Shown: positions 1-8,006, counted from the stretch's first letter. The stretch is DNA of 21,045 bases from Streptomyces scopuliridis RB72 (GCF_000718095.1 NZ_JOEI01000046.1:1-21045), one strand, 5' to 3'. Notes: a model not told the origin generated them from the letters alone. Numbers and translations: made by a program.

Positions 1-176
1 ATCGACGGCGCTTCCGCCATGATCCGCCGGAAGGCGTCCGCCGTCACGCAGAAGCCGGCCGGCACGCGGATGCCTTCGATCCGCGACAGCCCGCCCAGGG
101 GCGCGCCCTTGCCGCCGACGACCGCGACCTGCGTCTCGTCAACCTCTTGAAGATCCAACACGTACTGCTCAATCAC
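1..176 (-). CDS. rph: Rifampin phosphotransferase, N-terminal part (cut by window edge)
   Basis: The reading frame starts at GTG 176 and runs out of the window at base 1, giving 58 codons. The product begins MIEQYVLDLQEVDETQ and continues with VVGGKGAPLGGLSRIEG and VPAGFCVTADAFRRIM. This is the start of the ATP-binding domain of RPH enzymes, which inactivate rifamycins by ATP-dependent phosphorylation and are distant relatives of PEP synthase. The KGAxLGGLS stretch is typical of that family. A ribosome site (GGAGG) lies about 9 bases before the GTG. The gene reads outward from the window, and the same sequence recurs inverted at the right end with two differences seen. Whether the gene is complete beyond base 1 cannot be judged. 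PEP synthase is the alternative call, but the opening matches RPH better. Confidence 0.82.
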   Translation of the reverse strand, partial: MIEQYVLDLQEVDETQVAVVGGKGAPLGGLSRIEGIRVPAGFCVTADAFRRIMAEAPS

Positions 177-208
177 TGCGATACCTCCGAGACAGCCGTG
201 CTCCGTTG
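1..208. repeat. Left arm of 208-bp terminal inverted repeat
   Basis: Read on the minus strand, this arm matches 20775-20982 on the plus strand with two mismatches that I can see: CAG versus CGG at codon 4 of rph, and CCC versus CAC in the KGA(P/H)LGG stretch. The match starts 31 bases upstream of the rph GTG and stops abruptly at 208, where oxidoreductase coding sequence begins. The arm reaches the window edge, so its true outer limit is unknown. Confidence 0.93.
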
Positions 209-292
209 GCCGAGGCAGCGGACGCATTTCGCTTTGCCGAATCGGGCCAGGTCGTCGCCAAGGTGCTCATCGTGCCGACCCCGGAACGCTGA
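209..292 (+). pseudogene. C-terminal scrap of a zinc-type (MDR) oxidoreductase
   Basis: Read in the frame ending at the TGA at 290-292, this stretch gives AEAADAFRFAESGQVVAKVL followed by IVPTPER. That is the usual C-terminal signature of medium-chain dehydrogenase/reductases (the AFRxxxSGxxxGKVLI pattern). Only about 27 codons remain. The left boundary coincides with the end of the inverted repeat, so the rest of this gene was replaced when the rph segment arrived. No start is possible here, so it is a relic. The substrate class cannot be inferred. Confidence 0.6.
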
Positions 293-337
293 GCATCGCG
301 TCGGCGTCGATCCGGCGCCGCCAATTGCCAGAAGGAA

Positions 338-842
338 ATGAAGATCGTCATGCACAGTTCGCCGTCCGCCCTCCTCTCGATGCCTTCCCTGGTGCCGACC
401 GTGCTGCTGGCCGTCGGTCTGCTTGCGGGCATGGTCGTGACGAGTGTCGTCACTGCACGGGCCCTGAAGGGGGCCAGTCGCCGCCAGGCCGTGACCGGCA
501 GTCTCTTGTCCGGATCGTGGGTCGTCGGATTCACCGCACTCTTCGTGATCAGTGATCATCACTGCGCTGAGCTGGGAGCTGGGCGAGCAGCACGTGCACA
601 CGCTGCTGTGGCCGACCGGCTCCGCACTCGTCATCGGACTGATCTACCTCGCAGGTGGCGTCGTCTACCGGGACGTCCTGCAGTACGCCCTGGGCGGATG
701 GCTCGCGCTGACGTCCACCGCCGCCCTGTTCTTCGGAGTCCCCGGCATGTTCTGGGTTCTGGCGCTCGCGGGCGGTGGCGGCTACTTCGTCGCCGCGAGG
801 GTGGAACGACGTCGCGTCGCTGCGGCGCTCTCTGCTTCGTAA
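338..842 (+). pseudogene. Small multi-pass membrane protein, frameshifted by a 7-bp duplication
   Basis: Two overlapping frames encode one protein. The first (from ATG 338, or ATG 350) gives two hydrophobic helices around PTVLLAVGLLAGMVVTSVV and GSWVVGFTALFVI. The second gives three more, around TGSALVIGLIYLAGGVV, GGWLALTSTAALFFG and FWVLALAGGGGYFVAA, ending at TAA 840-842. The frames meet at a perfect tandem duplication of GTGATCA (545-551 and 552-558). Removing one copy restores a continuous 165-residue frame reading FVIITALSWELGEQH. The product looks like a five-helix integral membrane protein of unknown role. The GAAGGA at 331-336 is very close to ATG 338 and rather far from ATG 350, so the start is uncertain. 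A sequencing error is possible but an exact 7-bp duplication makes it unlikely. Confidence 0.7.
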
Positions 843-871
843 CGGCCACGTTCCCCATGGTGTCTGCTGGT

Positions 872-1198
872 TCACGCGTCGGCCTTCTGCTCGGGGGCCG
901 TGCGGTCGAGCCAGTGGGCGATGCCGGCGACATGGGCGTGCGTGGCGGACAGGTCCCCCCAACGGGCGCCGAGCTGCGGCTGGTCCCCCAGGCGGGGATA
1001 GCGGTGGCGCAGGCTCTGGACGGCGTCGCGGACGTCCGACTCCGTGCTGGGCAGGCCACCGGCCAGGGTCCGCACGGTGTGGTCCCAGGCGAGCATTTCC
1101 TGTTCGGCGTTCGTCGGCGTCCGGTCCGGGGCCGAAGTGGGTGAACAGCAACCTTGCCGGACTCAGCTCGCGCATCTTTCGCAGTGAGGCCCGGGCCC
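872..1198 (-). pseudogene. Decayed metallo-beta-lactamase-fold hydrolase, C-terminal part
   Basis: On the minus strand the stretch SLRKMRELSPARLLFTHFGP resembles the late part of MBL-fold hydrolases, where a histidine sits in a (T/S)HFGP motif after an LRxL(x)PxxL helix. A one-base frame change then leads into NAEQEMLAWDHTVRTLAGG and on to LGARWGDLSATHAHVAGI, ending in a TGA at 872-874. The early domain carrying HxHxDH is missing, so the gene is truncated as well as frameshifted. The family call rests on the short HFGP region and is tentative. The tail after that region has no recognised family. Confidence 0.35.
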
Positions 1199-1511
1199 GC
1201 GACGCCGCAGTGACATCAGCCGCTACCGCGGCGATGCGCACCTCGCTGCGTCGTCGGAGTCGGCCAAGTACGTCCCGTACGAGGTCGATCCTCCGCACGA
1301 GCCCTCGCAGTAACGGCGGGGGCGCCTGCGTGTCGAACGCCCGGTCTCAAAGCGGGAAAGACGTGCTGCCGCGCGGGTTGGTCTCGGACAGCGTCACACC
1401 TGTGCCGTCCCTGGTCGTATGAGTCATCGGACTGGTATCTCCGTTTCGGCGGAAGGCTGATCATTGCGGGAAAATCCCCGCCCCGAGAGGGAGCAGAGGG
1501 GTGGTCAGGCC
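1199..1511. other. Intergenic region before the SARP gene, no convincing gene
   Basis: Short frames exist on both strands (for example RYRGDAHLAASSESAKYV on +, and a LVRDVLGRLRRRSEVRIAAV frame on -), but they overlap each other and have no start or family signature. A small hairpin, GCGGG-aaaatc-CCCGC, lies at 1466-1481, about 30 bases before the likely SARP start. The SARP promoter should lie in 1330-1500, but I could not single out convincing -35/-10 boxes. Confidence 0.4.
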
Positions 1512-4475
1512 GTGGAGTTGCGCCGTGTGGAATTCAGGGTGCTGGGGCCGGTCGAAGCCGTTGGCGTCTGTGAGATGCTCCCGCTCGGCGGACCCAAGCC
1601 ACGCACTCTCCTGGCAGCTCTCCTGTTGGACATGAACACTGCGGTCACCGCAGACCGGCTCTGCGAGATGTTGTGGGCCGGGAGCCCACCGGCTTCCGCC
1701 CATGCGAACGTACGCAGTTACGCCGCCGGTCTGCGCAGGGTGCTCAACGCGGCCTCCGGCGGTGACCGGCTCAGCCACGGTCATCAGGGGTATCGTCTGC
1801 GGGTTCAGCCGGATGAACTGGATCTGAGGCTCTTCGACGATCTGGCCGCGCGTGGCCGGGCGGCCATAGCCGAAGGTGATCATTGGTCGGCAGCCGAGCG
1901 ACTGCGGGCGGCTCTGGGATTGTGGCGAGGTGCCGCCTTCGATGGTCTGTCGCATCACTTCCCGCTGCACATGGAGGCATCGAGGCTGGAGGAGTCCCGG
2001 ATCTCCGTCTTCGAGGACTACGCCGCGGCCCGCATCGCCTTGGGTGAGTACGAGGACCTGGTCCCGGTGCTGCGGGCCCAGACAGCGGTGCACCCGCTGC
2101 GCGAGCGACTGTGGGGTCTGCTGATCACCGCTCAATACCATTGTGGACGTGCGGGAGACGCGCTGCACTCCTATGCCCGGGCCCGTCGTACGCTCCGGGA
2201 CGAACTCGGACTCGATCCCGGAATCGAACTGCGGCGGTTGCACCAGGCCGTACTCGCCCGCGACCTCTCCCAGGTGACAGGACCGCCGCGGTCCAACCCC
2301 GTCCGTCAACTCGACCCACCAACCCCGGATCCCGCTCGTCCGGGCCCGAGATCGAGATCTGCGGAAGCCTGGCCCATATGCCAACTTCCCACGCTCATAC
2401 CGGACTTCGTCGGGCGTGAGAAACTGCTCACCCACGCGGCCACACTGTTGGCCCCGTCGAACGCCGAAAGGCCGGCGATGGTGGTGCCGGTGGTGATCCT
2501 GACCGGTCTGCCCGGCGTGGGCAAGACCGCTGCGGTCACCCACCTCGCCCACCGGCTCCGCGGCGCCTTCCCCGACGGTCAGCTCTACGTCCAGCTCGAC
2601 AGCGCTCGCGGACCGCGCCGCACATCCGCCGCCGTCCTCGCGGACCTGCTGCTCAGCATCGGGGTGCCCGGATCGGCGATACCCGTAGCCGAGTCCCAGC
2701 GGGCCGCACTGTTCCGTTCGAAGCTCGCGCACCGCCGCGTGCTGGTCGTCCTGGACGACGTCATGGACACCTCCCAGGTCCAGTATCTGCTGCCCGGGAG
2801 CGGCGGCTGTGCCGTCCTCATCACCAGTCGGGCGCGGCTTACCGCCATTCCCGGCGCGCACCTGCTCGACGTGGAACCGTTGGACGACACCGACGGGCGC
2901 ACCTTGCTCGACCGAATCGCCGGAGCGCGGCGATTCGCCACCGAGCCGGAGGCGACAGGGCGCCTCCTCGTCGGATGCGCCGGTCTCCCTCTGGCGCTCA
3001 GGGTGGCGGGCGCCCGGCTGGCCGGGAGCCCGCACCGACCGGTGCGCTGGCTGGCCGAGCGGCTGGCCGACGAACAGCGCCGACTCGGTGAGCTGCGCGC
3101 CGGTGACCTCGCCATGCGCGCCTGTGTCGCCACTGCCTATCACGGGCTGGCCCCGGATGCTGCCCGGCTGTTCCGCGCTCTCGGGCTGATCCCCACAGGC
3201 GAGTTCCCGTCCTGGATACCCGCGGTCATCATGTCCGGCGTGGCCGGGGACGAGGAACCGGACGACAGCGTGGACGACATCCTCGACGCCCTGATCCACG
3301 CCAATCTCATCCGGGCCCACCACGTCGATCCGGAGGGCCGGCCCCGCTACCGCATCCACGATTTGTTGCGTGCCTACGCCGCGGAACGTGCCGCGGAAGA
3401 AGAGTCCCCTGCGCGCCGACGGGAGATCGTCGGACGTGTCCTGGACGGCTGGCTGCACCGGGTCCCTGTCGCGGGGGAGCAGTTGCTCCGCACCGGAGCA
3501 GACACGGCTACCGCCTGGCTGGAGTACGAGCGCCCCAGTCTCGCGGCCACCGTGGAGTACGCCGCGCGCTCCGGCCACGGCGGGCAGGCGAGCGAACTCG
3601 TCGCCGCCCTGGACGACATCTGCCACCAGCGCACCTGGTTGGACGACTGGGAGCGTATGGCGCGGGCCGTGCTGGAGCGGGCGTTGGCCGAAGGCGACCG
3701 CAGACGCATCGCGATGGCCCAGGGCTCGCTGGCCCGCGCCGGTGTCGCGCGCGGCCGGGCGGACGAGGCGATGCGCTGGTTCGTCCCCGCCATCCGGCAG
3801 TTGGACGAGCTGGGGGAGCAGCGCCAGGCCGCGTACCTCCGCGTCCACAGCAGCTTCGCGATCGCGGACCGGGGCATGACAGAGGACGCCTACACCGACG
3901 CGTCCGTGGCCGTCGCCGTGCTGAGCTCGCTGGGTGACCTGCGGGGCACGGTGCTGGCGTTGCGCAGTCTGGGCGCGGTGCTGTTCCACCAGCACCGCGA
4001 GGCCGAGGCGGCGCGGGTGCTGGAGAGAGCGCTTGAGGCGGCGGAGCGACTGCGACAGCCGTTGGCTCTCGCCGATGCCCTCCAGGCGCTGGCCGTGACC
4101 GAGCTCATGCTCGGTCGGTACCCCGCGGCCGCCCGTCGCCTGGACCGGGCGTTGACCCACTACCGCAGGGTGCGGCACCGCCCCGGCGAGGCGTACGCGC
4201 TCTACACGATCGGGCGATTACGGCTGGCCTGGGACCCGGAGCGGGCCGCCGAGGCGTTCGGCCCGCTGACACAGGCCGCGGAAATGTTCTCCGAGCTCGG
4301 TGAGCGCCGTGGCGAGGCGCTCACCGCCTTCATGCGGGGCCGCGCGTACGCCGCCCTCGGTGACCGGGAGCGCGCACGGGACAGCTTCGCCGTAGCGCTG
4401 CCCGCGTTCCGCGCGCTGCGCATGCTCGACTGGGAGACGCGCACCCTCCACGAACTCGGCACTTTCGGCCGCTGA
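1512..4475 (+). CDS. AfsR-type SARP regulator (winged helix-BTAD-NB-ARC-TPR)
   Basis: This is probably the pathway-specific activator of the adjacent isonitrile genes. The 987-residue protein has the large SARP architecture. An OmpR-like winged helix lies at about 1-100 (VEFRVLGPVEA, then the LLAALLLDMNTAVTADRL region). A BTAD domain lies at about 105-250 and ends with TLRDELGLDPGIELRRLHQ. An NB-ARC ATPase follows, with Walker A GLPGVGKTA near 332-340, Walker B VLVVLDDV near 410-417 and an ITSRARL sensor. Helical TPR-like repeats occupy roughly 590-987. The GTG at 1512 is chosen because it is just before the winged helix and has AGGGG about 10 bases upstream; GTG 1527 is equally plausible. 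A TTA leucine codon at 4218-4220 suggests bldA-dependent translation. The gene ends only 138 bases before isnA on the same strand. Confidence 0.92.
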   Translation: MELRRVEFRVLGPVEAVGVCEMLPLGGPKPRTLLAALLLDMNTAVTADRLCEMLWAGSPPASAHANVRSYAAGLRRVLNAASGGDRLSHGHQGYRLRVQPDELDLRLFDDLAARGRAAIAEGDHWSAAERLRAALGLWRGAAFDGLSHHFPLHMEASRLEESRISVFEDYAAARIALGEYEDLVPVLRAQTAVHPLRERLWGLLITAQYHCGRAGDALHSYARARRTLRDELGLDPGIELRRLHQAVLARDLSQVTGPPRSNPVRQLDPPTPDPARPGPRSRSAEAWPICQLPTLIPDFVGREKLLTHAATLLAPSNAERPAMVVPVVILTGLPGVGKTAAVTHLAHRLRGAFPDGQLYVQLDSARGPRRTSAAVLADLLLSIGVPGSAIPVAESQRAALFRSKLAHRRVLVVLDDVMDTSQVQYLLPGSGGCAVLITSRARLTAIPGAHLLDVEPLDDTDGRTLLDRIAGARRFATEPEATGRLLVGCAGLPLALRVAGARLAGSPHRPVRWLAERLADEQRRLGELRAGDLAMRACVATAYHGLAPDAARLFRALGLIPTGEFPSWIPAVIMSGVAGDEEPDDSVDDILDALIHANLIRAHHVDPEGRPRYRIHDLLRAYAAERAAEEESPARRREIVGRVLDGWLHRVPVAGEQLLRTGADTATAWLEYERPSLAATVEYAARSGHGGQASELVAALDDICHQRTWLDDWERMARAVLERALAEGDRRRIAMAQGSLARAGVARGRADEAMRWFVPAIRQLDELGEQRQAAYLRVHSSFAIADRGMTEDAYTDASVAVAVLSSLGDLRGTVLALRSLGAVLFHQHREAEAARVLERALEAAERLRQPLALADALQALAVTELMLGRYPAAARRLDRALTHYRRVRHRPGEAYALYTIGRLRLAWDPERAAEAFGPLTQAAEMFSELGERRGEALTAFMRGRAYAALGDRERARDSFAVALPAFRALRMLDWETRTLHELGTFGR
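4218..4220 (+). promoter_or_regulatory. TTA codon in the SARP gene
   Basis: In-frame TTA (leucine, codon 903 counted from GTG 1512, context GRLRLAW). In Streptomyces TTA is read by the developmentally controlled bldA tRNA, so translation of the regulator would be restricted to late growth. Confidence 0.75.
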
Positions 4476-4515
4476 CCTCGCTGACCTCGCTGACACCGCT
4501 GTCCCTGCTGAGGCG
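4471..4515 (+). repeat. Five 9-bp-spaced direct repeats (GCTGACCTC type), candidate SARP site
   Basis: Units start at 4471, 4480, 4489, 4498 and 4507. The first two are identical (GCTGACCTC), the third is GCTGACACC, and the last two keep only GCTG (GCTGTCCCT, GCTGAGGCG). They begin over the SARP stop codon and lie about 100-140 bases before isnA. SARP proteins bind direct heptamer repeats in target promoters, usually spaced 11 bp. The 9-bp spacing here departs from that rule, so the operator role is inference. Confidence 0.45.
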
Positions 4516-4613
4516 GCCGGGGCCTGCCGTGACGGTCGGTACCGAAACGGCTTTGTGCGTTTCGTGTGCGTCCTGCGCCGAGGATGGAGCAAGTCCCCAC
4601 CACAGGAGGCACG
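4516..4613 (+). promoter_or_regulatory. Probable promoter and leader of the isonitrile operon
   Basis: This 98-base non-coding stretch holds a 10-bp perfect palindrome, TCGGTACCGA, at 4536-4545 and a strong ribosome site, AGGAGG, at 4604-4609 that fixes the isnA start. It lies directly downstream of the direct repeats and is the only sizeable gap before the seven-gene run, so the operon promoter is expected here. No clear -35/-10 pair could be assigned. Confidence 0.4.
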
Positions 4614-5588
4614 GTGTTCGAACTTGCCACCCTCGATACCGAACTGGCCGCCATCGAGGTGATCCGCGACGTGCTGCTGCACCAGCGGAGACTGCGCGGC
4701 GGTGGCTGCACCGGCAGGGTCTGCCTGCGGTGCCTACGGCACCACCGAGACGCCATCGCAGAAGCCATAGCACGCGGCCGGACCATCGAGTTACTGCTCC
4801 CGGCCTTTCCCACCAAGTCCCCCAACCCAGCCAAAGTCCTGGGCCCACTGCCCGACATGGCCGAGGAACTCGCGCTGAGGTTTCTCGAATCGCTCTGCGA
4901 GCGCATCGCCGAGGTCTACCCGCCCGGTGCCCGCATCCTCATCTGCTCCGACGGGCGGGTCTTCAACGACCTGATCGGGGTGAGTGACGAGAACGTCACC
5001 CGTTACGCCCACGAGATCAACCGCATGATCGACCGGATCGGCGCCACCCACCTCGGCCAGTTCACGCTGGACGAAGTCAATCCGGGCGCCGACCACGCCC
5101 AGCAGCGCACGAGGCTCACGGCCGGCCGCGGCCCGCACCCGGACGAGCTGCGCGCCGAGGTACGCCGGGGCGGCCACCTGGTCCAGATGTACCGGGGGAT
5201 CACCCGCTTCATGCTGGAGGACCTGTCCGTCCCCGAGTACACCGGCAGCCGCGCCGCCCTGCAGCGCCACTGCCGCGAGCTCGCCTACGGAGTCATCGCC
5301 CGCAGCCGCGCCTGGGACGAGCTGCTGGCCGAGCTCTTCCCGGACGCCATCCGTCTCTCCATCCACCCTCAGCCGTGCAGCACACGGAAGATCGGGCTCC
5401 TGCTGGCGGACACCCCCGACGTCTGGCTCACGCCCTGGCACAGCGCCGCCGTCGACACAGGCGACGGGCACTTCACGCTGATGAAGCGTGCCGAGGCCGA
5501 GGCGGCGGGGGCCCAGCTGGTGACGGCCCACGGACGCCCCAGCCATTTCGTTCTGCCCCGGGACCACGCCACCGTACCCGCCCCCTGA
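4614..5588 (+). CDS. isnA: Isocyanide (isonitrile) synthase, PvcA/IsnA/DIT1 family
   Basis: Family members convert the alpha-amino group of tyrosine or tryptophan to an isonitrile, taking the extra carbon from ribulose 5-phosphate. The 324-residue product matches the family length. It carries the hallmark FPTKSPNPAKVLGPLPDM near residue 65, followed by AEELALRFLESLCERI, then GARILICSDGRVFNDLIGV, and the later conserved QMYRGITRFMLEDL and IRLSIHPQP stretches. The GTG at 4614 is preferred because AGGAGG lies 4 bases before it; an in-frame ATG at 4584 and GTG at 4566 lack such a site. Codon 60 is TTA (4791-4793). It is the first gene of the operon and is followed after 14 bases by the IsnB oxygenase, the classic isnA-isnB pairing. 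Tyrosine as substrate is inferred from the phenol-modifying genes downstream. Confidence 0.95.
   Translation: MFELATLDTELAAIEVIRDVLLHQRRLRGGGCTGRVCLRCLRHHRDAIAEAIARGRTIELLLPAFPTKSPNPAKVLGPLPDMAEELALRFLESLCERIAEVYPPGARILICSDGRVFNDLIGVSDENVTRYAHEINRMIDRIGATHLGQFTLDEVNPGADHAQQRTRLTAGRGPHPDELRAEVRRGGHLVQMYRGITRFMLEDLSVPEYTGSRAALQRHCRELAYGVIARSRAWDELLAELFPDAIRLSIHPQPCSTRKIGLLLADTPDVWLTPWHSAAVDTGDGHFTLMKRAEAEAAGAQLVTAHGRPSHFVLPRDHATVPAP
4791..4793 (+). promoter_or_regulatory. TTA codon in isnA
   Basis: In-frame TTA (leucine in the context IELLLPAFP). Together with the TTA in the SARP gene it would put both the regulator and the committed step under bldA tRNA control. I found no TTA codon in frame in the six genes that follow. 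Confidence 0.75.
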
Positions 5589-5602
5589 CAGGAGCCTCCA
5601 CC

Positions 5603-6466
5603 ATGACCGTAGACAACGCCCTGCTCAGCGACCAGCGCCTGAGGATCACGGCCCTCGAACCCTTCGGGCTCGCACTCCACGCCGTCGACCGAGGCCGTCC
5701 GCCGACCGACCTGCCTGTCCCGTCGTTGCGCGCCCTCGTTCGTGAGCACCGACTGCTCCTGCTGCGCGACTTCGCGGGGTTCGACGAGCCTGCCGAACTC
5801 TCCGCGTACGGCGCGCGATGGGGGCAGCTCAGCGTCTGGCCGTTCGGCACTGTTCTGGAGCTCGTCCAGCAGCCTGACCCGGCCGACCACATATTCGACC
5901 ATAGCCACATGCCGATGCACTGGGACGGCATGTACCGGGAGCACATCCCCGAGTTCCAGATCTTCCAGTGCGTCCACGCACCCGGTGAGGGCAACGGCGG
6001 CCAGACCACCTTCTCCGACACCGCCGCCGTGCTCACCAACGCCGATCCTGCCACCCGCGCCCTGTGGTCACGGGCCACCGGCACGTACCACCGGAAGATG
6101 GAGTACTACGACAGTACCTGCGTCTCCCCGGTGGTGACGGCCCACCCGGTCCACGGCACGCCGGTCATCCGCTACAACGAACCCACCGCGGAGGCCGACG
6201 AGCACTTCGTCAACCACCCGGACCTGGAGTTCTCCGGCCTCGCCGACAAGTCGGAACTCGCCGAACTGCACCGCGGTCTGCGTGCCGCCCTGTACGACCC
6301 GTCCCACCTCTACGCACACGCCTGGCGGACCGGCGATCTCGTGGTGACCGACAACTACACCCTGCTGCACGGCCGCAACGCCTTCACGAACGGCGCGCCC
6401 CGGCACCTGCGCCGCGTCCAGGTCCTCGGCGACCCGCCGCTGGCCAACCCGGGGCTGGTCCGATGA
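5603..6466 (+). CDS. isnB: Fe(II)/2-oxoglutarate-dependent oxygenase, PvcB/IsnB (TauD family)
   Basis: PvcB/IsnB enzymes act after the isocyanide synthase. They desaturate or oxidatively decarboxylate the isonitrile amino acid to an acrylate or a vinyl isonitrile. The 287-residue protein shows the TauD iron-binding triad: HWD at His106/Asp108 (MPMHWDGMY) and a distal His256 in NYTLLHGRNAF. The 2-oxoglutarate-binding arginine is Arg270 or Arg271 in HLRRVQV. The segment NGGQTTFSDTAAVL is also typical. AGGAG at 5590-5594 precedes the ATG. Its last four bases overlap the next gene (ATGA), indicating translational coupling to the HpaB-like enzyme. Which of the two PvcB outcomes applies cannot be told from sequence alone. 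Confidence 0.93.
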   Translation: MTVDNALLSDQRLRITALEPFGLALHAVDRGRPPTDLPVPSLRALVREHRLLLLRDFAGFDEPAELSAYGARWGQLSVWPFGTVLELVQQPDPADHIFDHSHMPMHWDGMYREHIPEFQIFQCVHAPGEGNGGQTTFSDTAAVLTNADPATRALWSRATGTYHRKMEYYDSTCVSPVVTAHPVHGTPVIRYNEPTAEADEHFVNHPDLEFSGLADKSELAELHRGLRAALYDPSHLYAHAWRTGDLVVTDNYTLLHGRNAFTNGAPRHLRRVQVLGDPPLANPGLVR

Positions 6467-7992
6467 CGACGACTCAGCCGCGGAAGACCATCGACGCCCT
6501 GATGACGGGGGCCGAGTACCTGGACAGCCTGCGCGACGGCCGTGCCGTATACGTGGACGGCGAGCAGGTCAAGGACGTGACCACGCACCGCGCCTTCCGT
6601 AACTCCGCCCGCTCCATCGCCCGGCTCTACGACGCTCTCCACGACCCCACCACCGCCGACGTACTCACCGGGGTGGACCCGGACACCGGCATCCGCACTC
6701 ATCGCTTCTTCAAACCCAGCCGGTCCGCCGCCGACCTCGTCCAGGCCGGAGAAGCGATCGCCACCTGGGCCCGCATGAGCTACGGCTTCCTGGGCCGCAC
6801 CCCCGAGTACAAGGCCGCCTTCATGGCCGGACTCGGCGTCAACGCCGACTACTACGGCCCGTTCGCCGCCAACGCCACCGCCTGGTACCGCAGGTTCGCG
6901 AGCAAGGCGCTCCACCTGAACCACGTCATCATCAACCCGCCGATCGACCGGAAACGCGCCATCCACGACATGGGTGACGTTTTCGTGCACGCGGTACGCG
7001 AGACCGACGCCGGGGTGGTGGTCAGCGGAGCGAAGATGCTCGCCACCGGGTCCGCGCTGACCAACGCGGGTTTCGTGGCCCCGGTCGGCTCGGCCCAGCT
7101 GGAAAAGGGCAAGGCGGAACGTTTCGCGCTGGTCTTCTTCGTCCGGATGGACAACCCCGGGGTACGGCTCATCTGCCGCACCCCGTACGAACGGCGTGCC
7201 GAAACCCCCTTCGACTTCCCGCTGAGCAGCCGCTTCGACGAGAACGACAGCGTGCTGCTCCTGGACGAGGCGTTGATTCCCTGGGAGGACGTGCTTGTCC
7301 ACCGTGACATCGAGCGCGCCACCGGCTTCTACGCGGGCTCCGGCTTCCCCAACCTCTACAACTTTCAGTCCGGGATCCGACTGGGCGTCAAACTGGAGTT
7401 GATGGCGGGGCTCCTCTCTCGGGCCACCAGGGCCAACGGCACCGATGTCTTCCGCGGGGTGCAGGCCGGCCTCGGCGAACTTCTCACCCTGCGGGACGTG
7501 GTCCGGGCACTCACCTCCGCCATGGCTCACGACCCCGAACCGGGTCCGGGCGGCACGGTCCTGCCGCGCCTGGAGCACGCTTCCGCGATGCGGATGGCGG
7601 GCTCCCACATCTGGAACCGGGTGCACGAGCTCTTCGAGACCCTGCTTGGCGGTGCGCCCCTGGCTGTCCCCTCCAGCGCCCGCGACCTCGCCCATCCCGA
7701 ACTGCGTCCGCTCATCGACCGCTACTACCGGGGTGCCGACACCTCGGCGCTGGAGCGGATCAAGCTCCTCAAGCTGGTCTGGGACGCCATCGGCACCGAG
7801 TTCGGGGCCCGCCACGAGCTCTACGAGCGCAACTACTCCGGCAACGGCGAGCAGGTCCGGCTGGACGCGCTGCGCTGGGCCACCCGCCGAGGCAGCCTCG
7901 GCCGCTACGAGGAACTGGTCCAGGAGTGCCTGGACGACTACGACACCGACGGCTGGCGCCGGGGCCCCTGGCTCGGCCCTGATCAGGACTGA
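6463..7992 (+). CDS. HpaB/PvcC-like FADH2-dependent aromatic hydroxylase
   Basis: This 509-residue protein belongs to the 4-hydroxyphenylacetate 3-monooxygenase oxygenase family. These enzymes use FADH2 from a partner reductase to add a hydroxyl ortho to a phenol. It begins MTTTQPRKTIDALMTGAEYL, as HpaB proteins do. It carries the family segments SKALHLNHVIINPPIDR, VVVSGAKMLATGSALTN and LDEALIPWEDVLVHRD, and its length matches the family. The partner is very likely the flavin reductase at 11872-12387. PvcC of the paerucumarin pathway is a homologue acting on an isonitrile scaffold, and its placement right after isnA-isnB supports the same job, making a catechol from a tyrosine-derived isonitrile. 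The ATG at 6463 overlaps the isnB stop. Hydroxylation of free tyrosine before IsnA acts is the alternative. Confidence 0.92.
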   Translation: MTTTQPRKTIDALMTGAEYLDSLRDGRAVYVDGEQVKDVTTHRAFRNSARSIARLYDALHDPTTADVLTGVDPDTGIRTHRFFKPSRSAADLVQAGEAIATWARMSYGFLGRTPEYKAAFMAGLGVNADYYGPFAANATAWYRRFASKALHLNHVIINPPIDRKRAIHDMGDVFVHAVRETDAGVVVSGAKMLATGSALTNAGFVAPVGSAQLEKGKAERFALVFFVRMDNPGVRLICRTPYERRAETPFDFPLSSRFDENDSVLLLDEALIPWEDVLVHRDIERATGFYAGSGFPNLYNFQSGIRLGVKLELMAGLLSRATRANGTDVFRGVQAGLGELLTLRDVVRALTSAMAHDPEPGPGGTVLPRLEHASAMRMAGSHIWNRVHELFETLLGGAPLAVPSSARDLAHPELRPLIDRYYRGADTSALERIKLLKLVWDAIGTEFGARHELYERNYSGNGEQVRLDALRWATRRGSLGRYEELVQECLDDYDTDGWRRGPWLGPDQD

Positions 7993-8006
7993 GAAAGGAG
8001 CGGACC

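Noticed and set aside
1199..1320. Protein-like pieces on both strands (RYRGDAHLAASSESAKYV on +, LVRDVLGRLRRRSEVRIAAV on -)
   Set aside because: They overlap each other, have no start or family, and could be chance in GC-rich DNA.
1461..4178. Very long open frame on the minus strand opposite the SARP gene
   Set aside because: It mirrors the SARP reading frame in GC-rich DNA, has a low-complexity Gln/Arg/Gly/Pro composition and no domain, while the + strand has a full SARP architecture.
6355..7815. Minus-strand open frame opposite the HpaB-like gene
   Set aside because: Gly/Val/Glu-rich shadow composition with no motif; the + strand gene is unambiguous.
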